Source: Nocardia albiluteola (lineage in GTDB: Bacteria; Actinomycetota; Actinomycetes; Mycobacteriales; Mycobacteriaceae). From it: a stretch of DNA of 64,000 nt. Under the pieces are notes generated by a model. It worked only from the letters and a program-made list of their open reading frames with translations, was not told where the DNA came from and did no database searches. Position 1 is the first letter of the stretch. Each line of letters starts with the position of its first letter. This document shows, piece after piece, positions 35,160 to 43,739 of the stretch. Location of the stretch: the NCBI RefSeq assembly GCF_018860155.1, contig NZ_JAHKNI010000004.1, positions 434,001-498,000 of the forward strand, given 5' to 3'. The position numbers and the translations under genes were made by a program.

Positions 35160-36480
35160 AAAGTCCTCCCCGAACGACCGGGACGAGCCGGCCCGGCAGG
35201 TGTCGGACGAATTGCTTCGCAAGGCGTCCGAGGGACCGGTACGGCACCTACCGGACGCACTGTTCGGCGGCCCGGGCCCGGCGCAAGAGCCGGCGTCCGG
35301 CGGTGAGGCGTCCGCGTCGCGCGGTGACGCCGCGCCCGACGGCGGCGACGGACCGGCTGCCGCGGGAGCCGAGCACGGTGTAGCCGTATCGGATGAACTG
35401 CTGCGCAAGGCATCCGAGGGTCCCGTGCGGCACCTGCCGGATCTGCTCTTCGGCGGCTCGGTGCCGGAACCGGCCGCATCGCAGCAGGATTCGGTCGTGT
35501 CTAGCGCGGACCGATCCGGTGGGGCGGCGGCTCCGGAGGAGGCCGAGGGGGATACCGGTCCGCCGGGGACGTCCGCAGACGAGCCCGCGACCGCCGGATC
35601 GGTTGCCACATCCTCCGCCGCTTCCGGTGGGGTCGCTGCGTCGGATGTGCTGTCCGACACTGCCTCCGGCGATGAGTCGCCGGTCGCGAACAATGATTCG
35701 GACGTGACGCCGCCCCTCGTGGCCTCCGACGTATCGGGTCCGCGGGACACCGGGGATGCCGATGATCCCGAGCCCCGGCCGGTCCTGTTGGTGCTCGCCG
35801 ACTCGCTGGCGTATTTCGGGCCCAAGGGCGGATTGCCCGCCGACGATCCCCGCATCTGGCCGAATCTGGTTGCGGCGGAGTTGGATTGGGATGTCGAGCT
35901 GGTCGCCCGGATCGGCTGGACCTGCCGGGACGCGTACTGGGCGCTGATCGGCGACCCGCGGGTGTGGGCGGCGGTGCCGCGTGCGGGCGCGGTGGTATTC
36001 GCAACCGGCGGAATGGATTCGCTGCCCTCGCCCCTGCCCACCGCGCTGCGGGAGCTGATCCGCTACGTGCGGCCGCCGGAGCTGCGGCGAGTGGTGCGGG
36101 ACGGGTACAACTGGCTGCAGCCCCGGTTGTCCAGGCTCGGTCGTCCGGTGGCGCTGCCGCCGAGGGTGAGCGTCGACTATCTGGAGCAGTCGCGCACTTC
36201 GCTCGCGCAGCTGCGGCCGGAGCTGCCGATCGTGGGTGTGCTGCCGTCGGTCCACGACTGCGAGGCGTACGGCCGCGTGCACACGGGCCGCGAGCCCGCG
36301 GTGCGGGCGCTGCGCGAGTGGTCCGCGAAAACCGCTGTGCCGCTGGTGGATCTGGGCGATGCGGTGCGCGACAATATCTTCTCCGGTGAGTCGAATCCGG
36401 ATGGGATCCACTGGGGTTGGGAGGGGCACACCGCCGTCGCGCGGGCCATGGTGAAGGCGATATCGGAGGTGCGGTCCTGA
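35149..36480 (+). CDS. octT: SGNH-hydrolase-type octanoyltransferase (OctT) with duplicated N-terminal motif
   Basis: 443 aa. The C-terminal ~240 residues are the SGNH domain: nucleophile region [13 protein letters not shown] (about 209-221), GGMDS block and the C-terminal [12 protein letters not shown] with the catalytic Asp and His. The mycobacterial homologue (Rv2418c) octanoylates diglucosylglycerate in methylglucose lipopolysaccharide synthesis. The first ~205 residues are an acidic, low-complexity extension containing two copies of an identical 16-residue core, [16 protein letters not shown], at about 19-34 and 81-96, each continuing PD-(A/L)-LFGG. This N-terminal half is not part of the known enzyme. 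Confidence 0.85.
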   Translation: MSSEKSSPNDRDEPARQVSDELLRKASEGPVRHLPDALFGGPGPAQEPASGGEASASRGDAAPDGGDGPAAAGAEHGVAVSDELLRKASEGPVRHLPDLLFGGSVPEPAASQQDSVVSSADRSGGAAAPEEAEGDTGPPGTSADEPATAGSVATSSAASGGVAASDVLSDTASGDESPVANNDSDVTPPLVASDVSGPRDTGDADDPEPRPVLLVLADSLAYFGPKGGLPADDPRIWPNLVAAELDWDVELVARIGWTCRDAYWALIGDPRVWAAVPRAGAVVFATGGMDSLPSPLPTALRELIRYVRPPELRRVVRDGYNWLQPRLSRLGRPVALPPRVSVDYLEQSRTSLAQLRPELPIVGVLPSVHDCEAYGRVHTGREPAVRALREWSAKTAVPLVDLGDAVRDNIFSGESNPDGIHWGWEGHTAVARAMVKAISEVRS

Positions 36481-36506
36481 AGCCGCTCCAGGAAGGTGCC
36501 TGACCG

Positions 36507-37349
36507 ATGCCCGTCGTGGTGGTCACCGATTCTTCCGCGAGCCTGCCCGCGGATCTGATTGCGGACCTGGGCATCCTCGCGGTGCCGCTGCATGTGCTCG
36601 TGGACGATCACGAACTGCGGGAGGGTGTGGACGACTGCGCCATCGACTACAGCTCCGCCACGGTCACCACCTCTGCCGCCTCGCCCGGTGAGCTGCGCGA
36701 GGCCTACGAGCGGGCATGGATGCTGTCCGAGGGCGATGGTGTTGTGGCCGTGCATATTTCGCGCCAGCTCTCCTCGACGTGGGAGGCGGGTCGTCAGGCG
36801 GTGCAGGACATGGACGCCGCCGATCGGGTCCGGCTGGTGGATTCGCTCAGCGCCGGACTCGGCACCGGCCTGCCCACGCTGGCGGCCGCGCGCCGCGCCC
36901 GCTCCGGCGCGACGCTGGACATGGTGTACGACACCGCCGTGGCCGCCGCGGCCCGCGGCCGGGCCTTCATCATGGTCAACCGCACCGAGCAGTTGCGGCG
37001 GGGCGGCCGTCTGAGCACCGCGGCCGCGTTCTTCGGCACCGAACTGGTGACCAAACCGCTGCTGCAGATCGTCGACGGTCGTTTGGAACTGCGGGAAAAG
37101 GCCCGCACCCGATCCAAGGCCTATGCCAAACTCGTTGCCGCGGTAGTGGATGCGGCTGGTGAGGATGGGGCGGCGATCGCCGTGCAGCACCTCGGCGCGG
37201 CGGATGCGGCGGCGACTCTGACCGGGCAACTCACCGAGCTGGTTCCCGATATCCGGGAGTTGGTCACCGCCGAATTCGGGCCGACGTTGGGTGTGCATCT
37301 CGGGTCCGGTGCTGTCGGGGTGGTGGTGGTCCCGGGCGGTTGCGGGTAG
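36507..37349 (+). CDS. DegV family fatty-acid-binding protein
   Basis: 280 aa. The DegV signature VVVVTDSSASLPADLIADL opens the protein, followed by the lipid-pocket region (TTSAASPGELREAYERA) and VHISRQLSSTWEAG. DegV/FakB proteins bind fatty acids and in Firmicutes present them to FakA kinase; no FakA is nearby. In mycobacteria the orthologue (Rv2417c) also follows octT. Starts 26 bp after octT with an AGGAAGG site. Confidence 0.9.
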   Translation: MPVVVVTDSSASLPADLIADLGILAVPLHVLVDDHELREGVDDCAIDYSSATVTTSAASPGELREAYERAWMLSEGDGVVAVHISRQLSSTWEAGRQAVQDMDAADRVRLVDSLSAGLGTGLPTLAAARRARSGATLDMVYDTAVAAAARGRAFIMVNRTEQLRRGGRLSTAAAFFGTELVTKPLLQIVDGRLELREKARTRSKAYAKLVAAVVDAAGEDGAAIAVQHLGAADAAATLTGQLTELVPDIRELVTAEFGPTLGVHLGSGAVGVVVVPGGCG

Positions 37350-37423
37350 GTACTCGGTCCTGCGACGACGGACTGGCGTCAGGGGCGGTCGTTGGGCGTT
37401 GGGCAGCGGCGTTTCGAGGTGAG

Positions 37424-37450
37424 TTGTCCACAGCGGATCCGTTGTCCACA
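37424..37450. promoter_or_regulatory. Pair of exact DnaA boxes upstream of comEA
   Basis: TTGTCCACA occurs at 37424-37432 and again at 37442-37450, same orientation, 18 bp apart. This is the exact actinobacterial DnaA-box consensus. The pair lies 62-88 bp before the comEA ATG. It may make the comEA-comEC-holA region responsive to DnaA or act as a titration site; a chromosomal origin is unlikely in this setting. Confidence 0.7.
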
Positions 37451-37512
37451 GGGCAGATATCGGCCCAGCTCGCGGCGGGGGATGTCGGATCGGTGCTCTT
37501 ACGGTGGCTTCC

Positions 37513-38904
37513 ATGGGGCGCGATGACGAGCGGATGCGAGTGCGGGAGCGGCTGGGGGCGCTGGAGGGCAAACCCGGCGGCCGTGGTCCGTTGCGCGGCG
37601 GTCGTTGGGACCTCGACGAGATTGTGTCCTGGGCAACCGATTCCAGCGGGGCGGAGCAGGAATACGGTGCGGCCGAGCAGGAATACGGCGCTGCCGAGCA
37701 TGATCACGTAGGTCGTCGGAAGGCGGGGGAAGGTGACTTCGGGGACGGGTCCAGGGCCCGTGAAGGAGTTCGCCACGGCTCCCATCGGAGCAGCCGTCGG
37801 ATGTCCGCTGAGCCTGTTCATTCCGCGGCCGGGGAGGCTTGGCGCGCGGGATTTGGACGGCGGGCGTCGCGGTGGAGGCGGGGCGATGGTGACGGGTCCG
37901 GCATCGCTGACTCGGCCGGGACGGAACATTATGGGGCCGAACGCGATCGGGCTGGCGACCGAGAGGGGTGGGATCGCCGGTCGGTGGACGAGGAGTCGGA
38001 TCTCCGTGAGTCGGTTCATGAATCGGCTGGTTATGCGGAAGGTCAGTTCGAGGAGTCTGGGTATGAACCGGGCGACCGCGAGCGGGCTCGGGTGCACGAG
38101 TCCGGGTGGGACGATACCCCGGGAGCGCCACCTTCACCGCAGTGGTTGAACGAGCCGGTAGGGAGTGTGGCGATGTGGCACGGGCGGTTGGTGCCCGAGC
38201 GATTTCGGGGGCTGCGGGTGCACCCCGGGCGGCGCGGAGTGCTCGCACTGGCGGGGGTGGGTGTGGCTGCGGTACTGGTGGCGGCCGCCGCGGCGCAGCG
38301 GGAAAAGCCTGTGGCGGAGCCGGTTCCGCCGTTGCCCGTGGTGCAGACCGCGGAGGCGACCGGTACCGCGACGGGGCCGAGCCGACCTGCGGATACGTCC
38401 ACGCCGGCGCCCACCAGCGATCCGCCCGCCGAGTTGGTCGTGAGTGTTGTGGGCCTTGTGGAGCATGTCGGCCTGATGCACCTCCCGGCCGGATCCAGGG
38501 TCGCCGATGCGGTGGCGGCCGCCGTGGCCGAGCAGGGCGCAGACCTGGCGCGCCTCAATCTCGCGCAACGGCTGGCCGACGGTGACCAGGTCGTCGTCGG
38601 CGCACTGGGCCCGAACGCCGGATCGCCGCAGCTCGGCAGCGCGATCATCCCCGCAAACGAGCGCCCGCCCTCGGCCCGGACTTCCGGCGCGGCAATGCCT
38701 TCCGGCCCCGCGGCCAAGGTCGACCTGAACACCGCCAGCGAATCGGAACTGGATTCGCTGCCCGGCGTGGGCCCCGCGACGGCCCGCAACATAGTGGCCT
38801 GGCGCACCGAGCACGGCCGCTTCACCGACATCGACCAACTCGCCGAAATCCCCGGCATCGGCCCCTCCCGCCTCAACCGCCTCCGCGACCTGGTGACGCT
38901 GTGA
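37513..38904 (+). CDS. comEA: ComEA-like helix-hairpin-helix DNA-binding protein
   Basis: 463 aa from ATG 37513 (in-frame GTG at 37504). A long charged N-terminal cytosolic region (~1-245, rich in Glu/Arg/Gly) precedes one transmembrane helix (GVLALAGVGVAAVLVAAAAA, about 248-267). A SLBB-type domain follows (VVSVVGLVEHVGLMHLPAG), then two C-terminal helix-hairpin-helix motifs (VDLNTASESELDSLPGVGPA and LAEIPGIGPSRLNRL). It would bind DNA outside the membrane for uptake with ComEC. The unusually long N terminus is atypical. Its stop overlaps the first mini-ORF of the 80-bp repeat array (GTGA). Confidence 0.9.
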   Translation: MGRDDERMRVRERLGALEGKPGGRGPLRGGRWDLDEIVSWATDSSGAEQEYGAAEQEYGAAEHDHVGRRKAGEGDFGDGSRAREGVRHGSHRSSRRMSAEPVHSAAGEAWRAGFGRRASRWRRGDGDGSGIADSAGTEHYGAERDRAGDREGWDRRSVDEESDLRESVHESAGYAEGQFEESGYEPGDRERARVHESGWDDTPGAPPSPQWLNEPVGSVAMWHGRLVPERFRGLRVHPGRRGVLALAGVGVAAVLVAAAAAQREKPVAEPVPPLPVVQTAEATGTATGPSRPADTSTPAPTSDPPAELVVSVVGLVEHVGLMHLPAGSRVADAVAAAVAEQGADLARLNLAQRLADGDQVVVGALGPNAGSPQLGSAIIPANERPPSARTSGAAMPSGPAAKVDLNTASESELDSLPGVGPATARNIVAWRTEHGRFTDIDQLAEIPGIGPSRLNRLRDLVTL

Positions 38905-39217
38905 GCGAGCTTGCGAGCGAACCATCAGTACAGCGCGCCCCGGGCACGACGGAGCCGAGCGCCAGCGAGGTGGAGTCGTGAGCGGAGCGAAGCGGAGTGA
39001 ACCGTCAGGCCAGCGCGCGGCGCGCACGACGGAGCCGAGCGCCAGCGAGGTGGAGTCGTGAGCGGAGCGAAGCGGAGTGAACCGTCAGGCCAGCGCGCGG
39101 CGCGCATGACGGAGCCGAGCGCCAGCGAGGTGGAGTCGTGAGCGGAGCGAAGCGGAGTGAACCGTCAGGCCAGCGCGCGGCGCGCACGACGGAGCCGAGC
39201 GCCAGCGAGGTGGAGTC
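38901..39217 (+). repeat. Tandem ~80-bp units forming a chain of GTGA-overlapping mini-ORFs
   Basis: Four units begin with GTGAGCG at 38901 (77 bp, diverged), 38978, 39058 and 39138 (80 bp each); the next GTGAGCGG, at 39218, is the comEC start. Each unit encodes a 26-27-residue peptide (for example VSGAKRSEPSGQRAARTTEP...) ending in a TGA that overlaps the next GTG. Because 80 is not a multiple of three, the frame rotates each time. The ancestral comEA/comEC GTGA overlap is thus reproduced at every junction, keeping reinitiation possible. Whether the peptides accumulate is unknown. Confidence 0.9.
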
Positions 39218-40783
39218 GTGAGCGGCACGGATTCCAACGGTGGGCGGGAGCCGATCTCGGTGCCGCAGGCGCTGGATGCGCGGTTGGTGCCCGCGACGGT
39301 GATGTGCTGGGGCACAACAATTGTGGTGGTCGAGACGGGATGGCGGACCGGGCTCGTGTTGGGGGCGGTGCTCGGTGCTGCGGCGATTCTGGTGGGGGCG
39401 TTCGCTGTTCGGGTTCCTGCGCGGCGGGTGCTGGCCGCGGTGGCGCTGGCGGCGATGCTGGCGGCGGCGGGGTTCGGGATGGCCGCGGGTTGGCAGGAGC
39501 ATCGGATCGCGGGGCATCCGCTGCGGACGGCGGCGGTGGGCACCCAGCTGACGGTGACGGTCGTTCCGGACGACGATCCGAAGCTGCTGCCCGCCAGGGC
39601 ATTCGGTGCGCGTCAATGGATGGTGAAGGCGAGCCTGCGGCAGTATCGGCGCGGCGCGGCGCTCTTCCGCGCGGGCGGGGCGGTGATCGTGCTGTCCTCG
39701 CAACGCGGCTGGGCGGGGCTGCTGCCGGGGCAGCCGGTCGAATTCCGCGCCCGGTTGGATCGGCCGTGGCGCCGGGATCTGACGGTGGCGGTCTTGCGCG
39801 CTCAGGGACCGCCGCGTGTGGTCGGGGCCGCGCCCTGGTGGCAGCTGGCCGCGGGATCGGTGCGCTCGCACTTCGCCGCCGCGGCCGCGCGGGCACTGCC
39901 GCCCGATGCGGCCGGGCTGCTGCCCGGACTGGTCGACGGGGACGTGTCGCGGCTGCCGGATCGGGTGCGCGAGAACTTCCAGCAGACCGACCTGACGCAC
40001 CTGGTCGCGGTATCCGGTACCAACGTCTCCATCATCTTCATCGTTGTGATGGGCACGATGCGCAGGCTCACCGTGGATCCGCGCCTCGGTGCGGTGGTCG
40101 CGGCGGCGGCGCTGGTGGCGTTCGTCATCCTGGCGCGGCCGTCCCCGACGGTATTGCGCGCCGCGGTGATGGGCGCGATCGCACTGCTCGCAGTCCTGAT
40201 CGGCCGCCGAAAACAGGCGTTGCCCGCGCTGTGCGCCGCGACGCTGGTCCTGATCGGCTACTCGCCCGCGCTGGCCCTGGATATGGGGTTCGCGCTCTCG
40301 GTGCTGGCGACGGCCGCCCTGGTGGTGCTGTCCCCGCGGTGGTCGCAGTGGCTCGAGCGGCACGGCTGGCGCCCGCGCCCGGCCGAGGCGATCGCGATCG
40401 CTACCGCCGCGTTCCTGCTCACCGCGCCGCTGATCGTCGCGCTGACCGGACACGTCGGAATGCTCGCGATCGCCGCGAACGTGCTGGTGGAACCGGCGAT
40501 CTACCCGATCACGGTGATCGGCACCGTCGCCGCGATCCTGTCCTGTGTCTGGATGCCCCTCGCGGTCGCGGCGCTGTGGATCACTCGTCCATTGCTGTGG
40601 TGGCTCCTGTTCGTCTCCGAACGCGGTGCGGCACTGGGGATTTCGGTATCGATGCCCGATGGGGTACGCGGTGGGTGCGCGGCCGCCGTCGTGGTTGCCG
40701 GACTGCTGGTGCTGCTGCACAGGATCACCCGTCCGCCGGACCTGCCCACGGATCGGACCGTGGGGTCCGAGCGGCCGCCTTAG
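39218..40783 (+). CDS. comEC: ComEC/Rec2-type DNA-import channel protein
   Basis: 521 aa, GTG 39218. It contains the N-terminal soluble OB-like region after the first membrane helices and the polytopic competence domain (LVAVSGTNVSIIFIVVMG, then about eight hydrophobic segments such as VAFVILARPSPTVLRAAVMG). The C-terminal metallo-beta-lactamase-like domain of many ComECs is absent, as in mycobacterial relatives of ~515 aa. With ComEA it would import single-stranded DNA. The start is supplied by the last GTGAGCGG of the repeat array. Confidence 0.9.
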   Translation: MSGTDSNGGREPISVPQALDARLVPATVMCWGTTIVVVETGWRTGLVLGAVLGAAAILVGAFAVRVPARRVLAAVALAAMLAAAGFGMAAGWQEHRIAGHPLRTAAVGTQLTVTVVPDDDPKLLPARAFGARQWMVKASLRQYRRGAALFRAGGAVIVLSSQRGWAGLLPGQPVEFRARLDRPWRRDLTVAVLRAQGPPRVVGAAPWWQLAAGSVRSHFAAAAARALPPDAAGLLPGLVDGDVSRLPDRVRENFQQTDLTHLVAVSGTNVSIIFIVVMGTMRRLTVDPRLGAVVAAAALVAFVILARPSPTVLRAAVMGAIALLAVLIGRRKQALPALCAATLVLIGYSPALALDMGFALSVLATAALVVLSPRWSQWLERHGWRPRPAEAIAIATAAFLLTAPLIVALTGHVGMLAIAANVLVEPAIYPITVIGTVAAILSCVWMPLAVAALWITRPLLWWLLFVSERGAALGISVSMPDGVRGGCAAAVVVAGLLVLLHRITRPPDLPTDRTVGSERPP

Positions 40784-41018
40784 GACTCGCGGCTCGCTCG
40801 CACCTGCGTCGACCCGTGCATGTGCGGCTGGGTATGCGCGCCGGGCGCGGGCACGGGTTCTCCCGTCGTTGCCGAACGAGTCGTGCGTTCGGCGCTCAGG
40901 CAGCTGGGCGGGCGAGGTCGGTACATGGATCGTGGTGTGCGCCCGGTGACGCCGCCGTGCTGGTCGACTCGACCGGGGAACGGTCGGGATGTCGGTGCCG
41001 CCCCGTAGGATGCGGGGC

Positions 41019-41990
41019 GTGACTGACCGCCCCGCCTCCGTTCATCTCGTGCTCGGCGATGAAGAGCTGCTCGTCGAGCGCGCGGTTGCCTCCATCGTCT
41101 CCGGTGTGCGGGCGGTCGCCCCGGATTCCGAGGCGCTGCCGGTGGATCGGCTGCGTGCCGGCGACGCCAGCACCGCCGAGCTGGCCGAGCTGTTGAGTCC
41201 GTCGCTGTTCGCCGAGGACCGGGTGATCGTGCTGGAGTCCGCCGCCGAGGCCGGTAAGGAGGCGGTCGCGGTGATCACGGCCGCCGCGGCCGAGCCGCCC
41301 GAGGGGGTGGTGCTGGTCATCCTGCACTCGGGTGGCGGACGGGCCAAGGCGCTGGCGCCGACCCTGCAGAAGGCGGGTGCGGTTACGCACGAATGCGCGA
41401 AGATCAGCAAGGCCGGTGAGCGGATGGAGTTCGTGCGCAACGAATTCCGTGCGGCCGGGGTGCGGGCATCGGCGGAGGTCGTGCAGACCATGCTCGAGGC
41501 GGTGGGCTCGGACCTGCGGGAACTGGCCGCCGCCTGCTCGCAGCTGGCGGCCGACACCGGTGGCAAGGTCGATGTCGCCGCGGTACGCCGCTACTACTCC
41601 GGCCGGGCGGAGGTCACCGGCTTCGACGTGGCCGATCTGGCCGTCTCCGGGGATCGTCCGGCCGCCATGGAGGCGCTGCGCTGGGCCACGGACCGTGGGG
41701 TCCCCGCGGTCCTGCTCGCCGACGCCCTGGCCGATTCGGTACACACGATCGCCCGCGTCGGCTCGGCCGGTCGTGGCGACCCGTTCAAGCTCGCCTCCAC
41801 GCTCGGCATGCCCCCCTGGAAGGTGAAGAAGGCCCAGGGCCAGGCTCGGGGCTGGACCGCCGCCACCATCGGCAACGCGCTAGAGGTCGTCGCCTCCCTC
41901 AACGCCGATGTCAAGGGCGTCGCCGCCGACGCCGACTATGCCCTGGAACACGCCCTGTCGCGCATCCTGGACCTCCACGGCGCAGGCTGA
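41019..41990 (+). CDS. holA: DNA polymerase III delta subunit
   Basis: 323 aa from GTG 41019 with GTAGGA upstream; ATGs at 40989 and 41010 are longer options. HolA is the clamp-loader subunit that opens the beta clamp. Visible features: [19 protein letters not shown] at the N terminus, a degenerate P-loop-less AAA+ region ([16 protein letters not shown]), [18 protein letters not shown] (domain II) and the C-terminal collar ([21 protein letters not shown] end). Position next to comEC and rpsT matches mycobacteria. A small hairpin at 42013-42027 follows. Confidence 0.93.
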   Translation: MTDRPASVHLVLGDEELLVERAVASIVSGVRAVAPDSEALPVDRLRAGDASTAELAELLSPSLFAEDRVIVLESAAEAGKEAVAVITAAAAEPPEGVVLVILHSGGGRAKALAPTLQKAGAVTHECAKISKAGERMEFVRNEFRAAGVRASAEVVQTMLEAVGSDLRELAAACSQLAADTGGKVDVAAVRRYYSGRAEVTGFDVADLAVSGDRPAAMEALRWATDRGVPAVLLADALADSVHTIARVGSAGRGDPFKLASTLGMPPWKVKKAQGQARGWTAATIGNALEVVASLNADVKGVAADADYALEHALSRILDLHGAG

Positions 41991-42055
41991 GCGCAGCGCG
42001 TGACCCACTCCGGTGCGGCGACCGCACGGCCCGGGGTGCGATAAGCACGACAAAA

Positions 42056-42099
42056 GCCGCCGTGGTCGTCTGCTCTCACAGACCCTCTGCCACGGCGGC
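42056..42099 (-). terminator. Rho-independent terminator of rpsT
   Basis: On the minus strand GCCGCCGTGG (42099-42090) pairs with CCACGGCGGC (42065-42056) across a 24-nt loop, followed by TTTTGTCG. It lies 35 bp after the rpsT stop. Confidence 0.88.
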
Positions 42100-42134
42100 G
42101 ATGCGAAGCGTATGCGGTTGTCGGACCGCGAAGA

Positions 42135-42398
42135 TCAGCCGATCTTGTTGAAGGTCAGCGACAGGGCCGACTTCTTGTTGGCGGCCTGGTTGGCGTGGAT
42201 GACGCCCTTCGAGGCGGCCTTGTCGAGGCTGCGGCTCGCGGTGACCAGCAGCTCCTGCGCCTGATCCTTCTCGCCGGCCGCGGCGGCCTCGCGGAACTTG
42301 CGGATCGAGGTGCGCAGCGCGGACTTCACCGACTGGTTGCGCTGACGCGCCGCCTCGTTGGTGCGGATCCGCTTCATCTGGGACTTGATGTTGGCCAC
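42135..42398 (-). CDS. rpsT: 30S ribosomal protein bS20
   Basis: 87 aa, GTG start 42398 with GAGGAAA 6 bp upstream. Typical S20 N terminus ([20 protein letters not shown]) and C-terminal [20 protein letters not shown]. Primary 16S rRNA binder of the 30S subunit. It is convergent with holA, as in mycobacteria, and ends at a clear intrinsic terminator. Confidence 0.97.
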   Translation of the reverse strand: MANIKSQMKRIRTNEAARQRNQSVKSALRTSIRKFREAAAAGEKDQAQELLVTASRSLDKAASKGVIHANQAANKKSALSLTFNKIG

Positions 42399-42777
42399 GC
42401 GTGTTTCCTCTGATTCTTGTCGTCAGTGTGGTGTGTTCTGTACTACTGCGAAGTCTCTCGGGCGCACTACATCGAAACCGCGAAGGCCGGGTAGCGCTGC
42501 ACCGACGATCGAGAGTACCAGCCGGGCGGGTCCTGGACGAAATCGCCCTGGTCGGGCGCCTGTCGCGGCCGTGCTGATACAAGAAATCTATCTGCTTCCC
42601 GCCTGTGGCCGGGACCGCGACCACAGGTCTCGCGAGCCGAGCCCAGCCCAGGGCAGCGTCTTCCCCCTCGCGTTGCCCGGCGATGAGGGCGGCGTAGTCG
42701 GCGGCGCCCCTGGCGCGCCCCTCGGCCTCCTGACAGTGCTCTGACTGGGCCGAGGCGCGGAACTATGCAGGTTGTCG
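42399..42777. other. Intergenic region between rpsT and a small hypothetical gene
   Basis: About 380 bp. It must hold the rpsT promoter on the minus strand. Around 42620-42755 the minus strand reads protein-like (EAEGRARGAADYAALIAGQR) but without a convincing start or ribosome site, so it may be a gene remnant. No RNA gene or repeat was recognised. Confidence 0.35.
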
Positions 42778-43080
42778 GTGCTGCTCCGTACTATCGAGCG
42801 GATCGGGCCTCATCGTCAGGGCCGGGCCCGCCCGGATGGGGTGCTGGCCCCACTCGATGCCTTTGTTGGATGCGGGGAATGGGCGAGCGCCGACGCCGTC
42901 AGGATGGTCGTCGAGGCGACCTCGCACTATTTCGACACCAACCAGCGCGATCGGGTGGAGAAGCCGTCCGATGGTGAGTACCAAGAGGTGCGCCGGTACG
43001 CCTTCGGCTGCCCGGTGCCGCTGCCCGAGCCGATCGGAATCACCCTCGACACGACCCCGCTGCAAGATTGGGTCGACTGA
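42778..43080 (+). CDS. Hypothetical protein
   Basis: 100 aa from GTG 42778 (TTG 42772 also in frame). The composition is that of a real soluble protein: GVLAPLDAFVGCGEWASADA, VVEATSHYFDTNQRDRV, RRYAFGCPVPLPEPIGITLD. No known domain, signal or membrane segment recognised. It is convergent with the PemK/MazF-like gene, 31 bp away, but does not look like an antitoxin. Confidence 0.55.
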   Translation: MLLRTIERIGPHRQGRARPDGVLAPLDAFVGCGEWASADAVRMVVEATSHYFDTNQRDRVEKPSDGEYQEVRRYAFGCPVPLPEPIGITLDTTPLQDWVD

Positions 43081-43111
43081 CCGGATTCCGCTGATTCGGA
43101 GTGAGTCCTGC

Positions 43112-43657
43112 TCACTGCCAATGGTATTCGCGGCACAGCCGGTGCGCGACGACGTCGAAGCTCTTGCGGGGCAGCACCGCGCCCTCGCGCCGGATGCCCT
43201 CCTCGGGGACGTCCAGCACGCGGTCCAGCCGGACCCAGCTCGGGCGACCCTCGTAATCCCAAGGGCCCGAGCCGATCTCGACCCAGTGCGGGGCGTGGGT
43301 GTGGTCTGGGTTCGAGGACAGCATCAGGCCCAGCAGGGTCGACCCCTCGCGGCCGACCACGAGGACCGGGCGGTCCTTGCCCTCGCTCGGATCCTCCTCG
43401 AAAGGCACCCAGGTCCAGACGATTTCGCCCGGATCGGCGCGGCCGTCCAGGTGTGGGCAGTACAGAATCTGACGCGCACGCTGCTGCGTCGGCACCGGAA
43501 CAGAGGCCGCCGGGCGCACCGTGATGCCGGGCGCCCGCCGCCGCCCCAGCGCCCGGTCCCAGATGGTCGAGCGCTGCATCCGACCGGCCAGCCCGGTCCC
43601 CTGCACCCGCGCCAGGGACCCCAACTGCTTGCCGAGAGCGCTCCACGTACTGGCCAT
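43112..43657 (-). CDS. PemK/MazF family endoribonuclease-like protein
   Basis: 181 aa from ATG 43657; a TATGCT -10 at 43670-43665 places a transcription start right at this codon (leaderless). The longer start at 43693 is less likely. Residues ~75-181 have the PemK/MazF beta-barrel pattern: GEIVWTWVPFEEDPSEGKDRPVLVVGRE, then SWVRLDRVLDVP. The N-terminal ~70 residues are basic and extra to the fold. MazF proteins cut RNA at specific sequences. No antitoxin gene is adjacent, so it may be an orphan or chromosomally domesticated copy, as seen in mycobacteria. Confidence 0.78.
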   Translation of the reverse strand: MASTWSALGKQLGSLARVQGTGLAGRMQRSTIWDRALGRRRAPGITVRPAASVPVPTQQRARQILYCPHLDGRADPGEIVWTWVPFEEDPSEGKDRPVLVVGREGSTLLGLMLSSNPDHTHAPHWVEIGSGPWDYEGRPSWVRLDRVLDVPEEGIRREGAVLPRKSFDVVAHRLCREYHWQ

Positions 43658-43739
43658 GTTCGGGAGCATAATCGGGCTCGCCGACCTTCTCATCCCGCTG
43701 GCCGAGCATCCGGGAACCGGCCTGGTCAGGGCCGAATGC

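Noticed and set aside
37424..37450. Chromosomal replication origin
   Set aside because: Only two DnaA boxes, no AT-rich unwinding region and no dnaA/dnaN neighbours; the locus is the proA-rpsT core block.
38901..39217. CRISPR array
   Set aside because: The 80-bp units are contiguous near-identical repeats with no unique spacers, and they encode GTGA-linked mini-ORFs; no cas genes.
40784..41018. Small ORFs between comEC and holA
   Set aside because: Cys/Gly/Arg-rich frames without a ribosome site or protein-like character; treated as intergenic.
39157..41022. 621-aa plus-strand ORF overlapping comEC in another frame
   Set aside because: Gly/Ala/Arg shadow frame; the comEC frame has membrane helices and the competence-domain motif.
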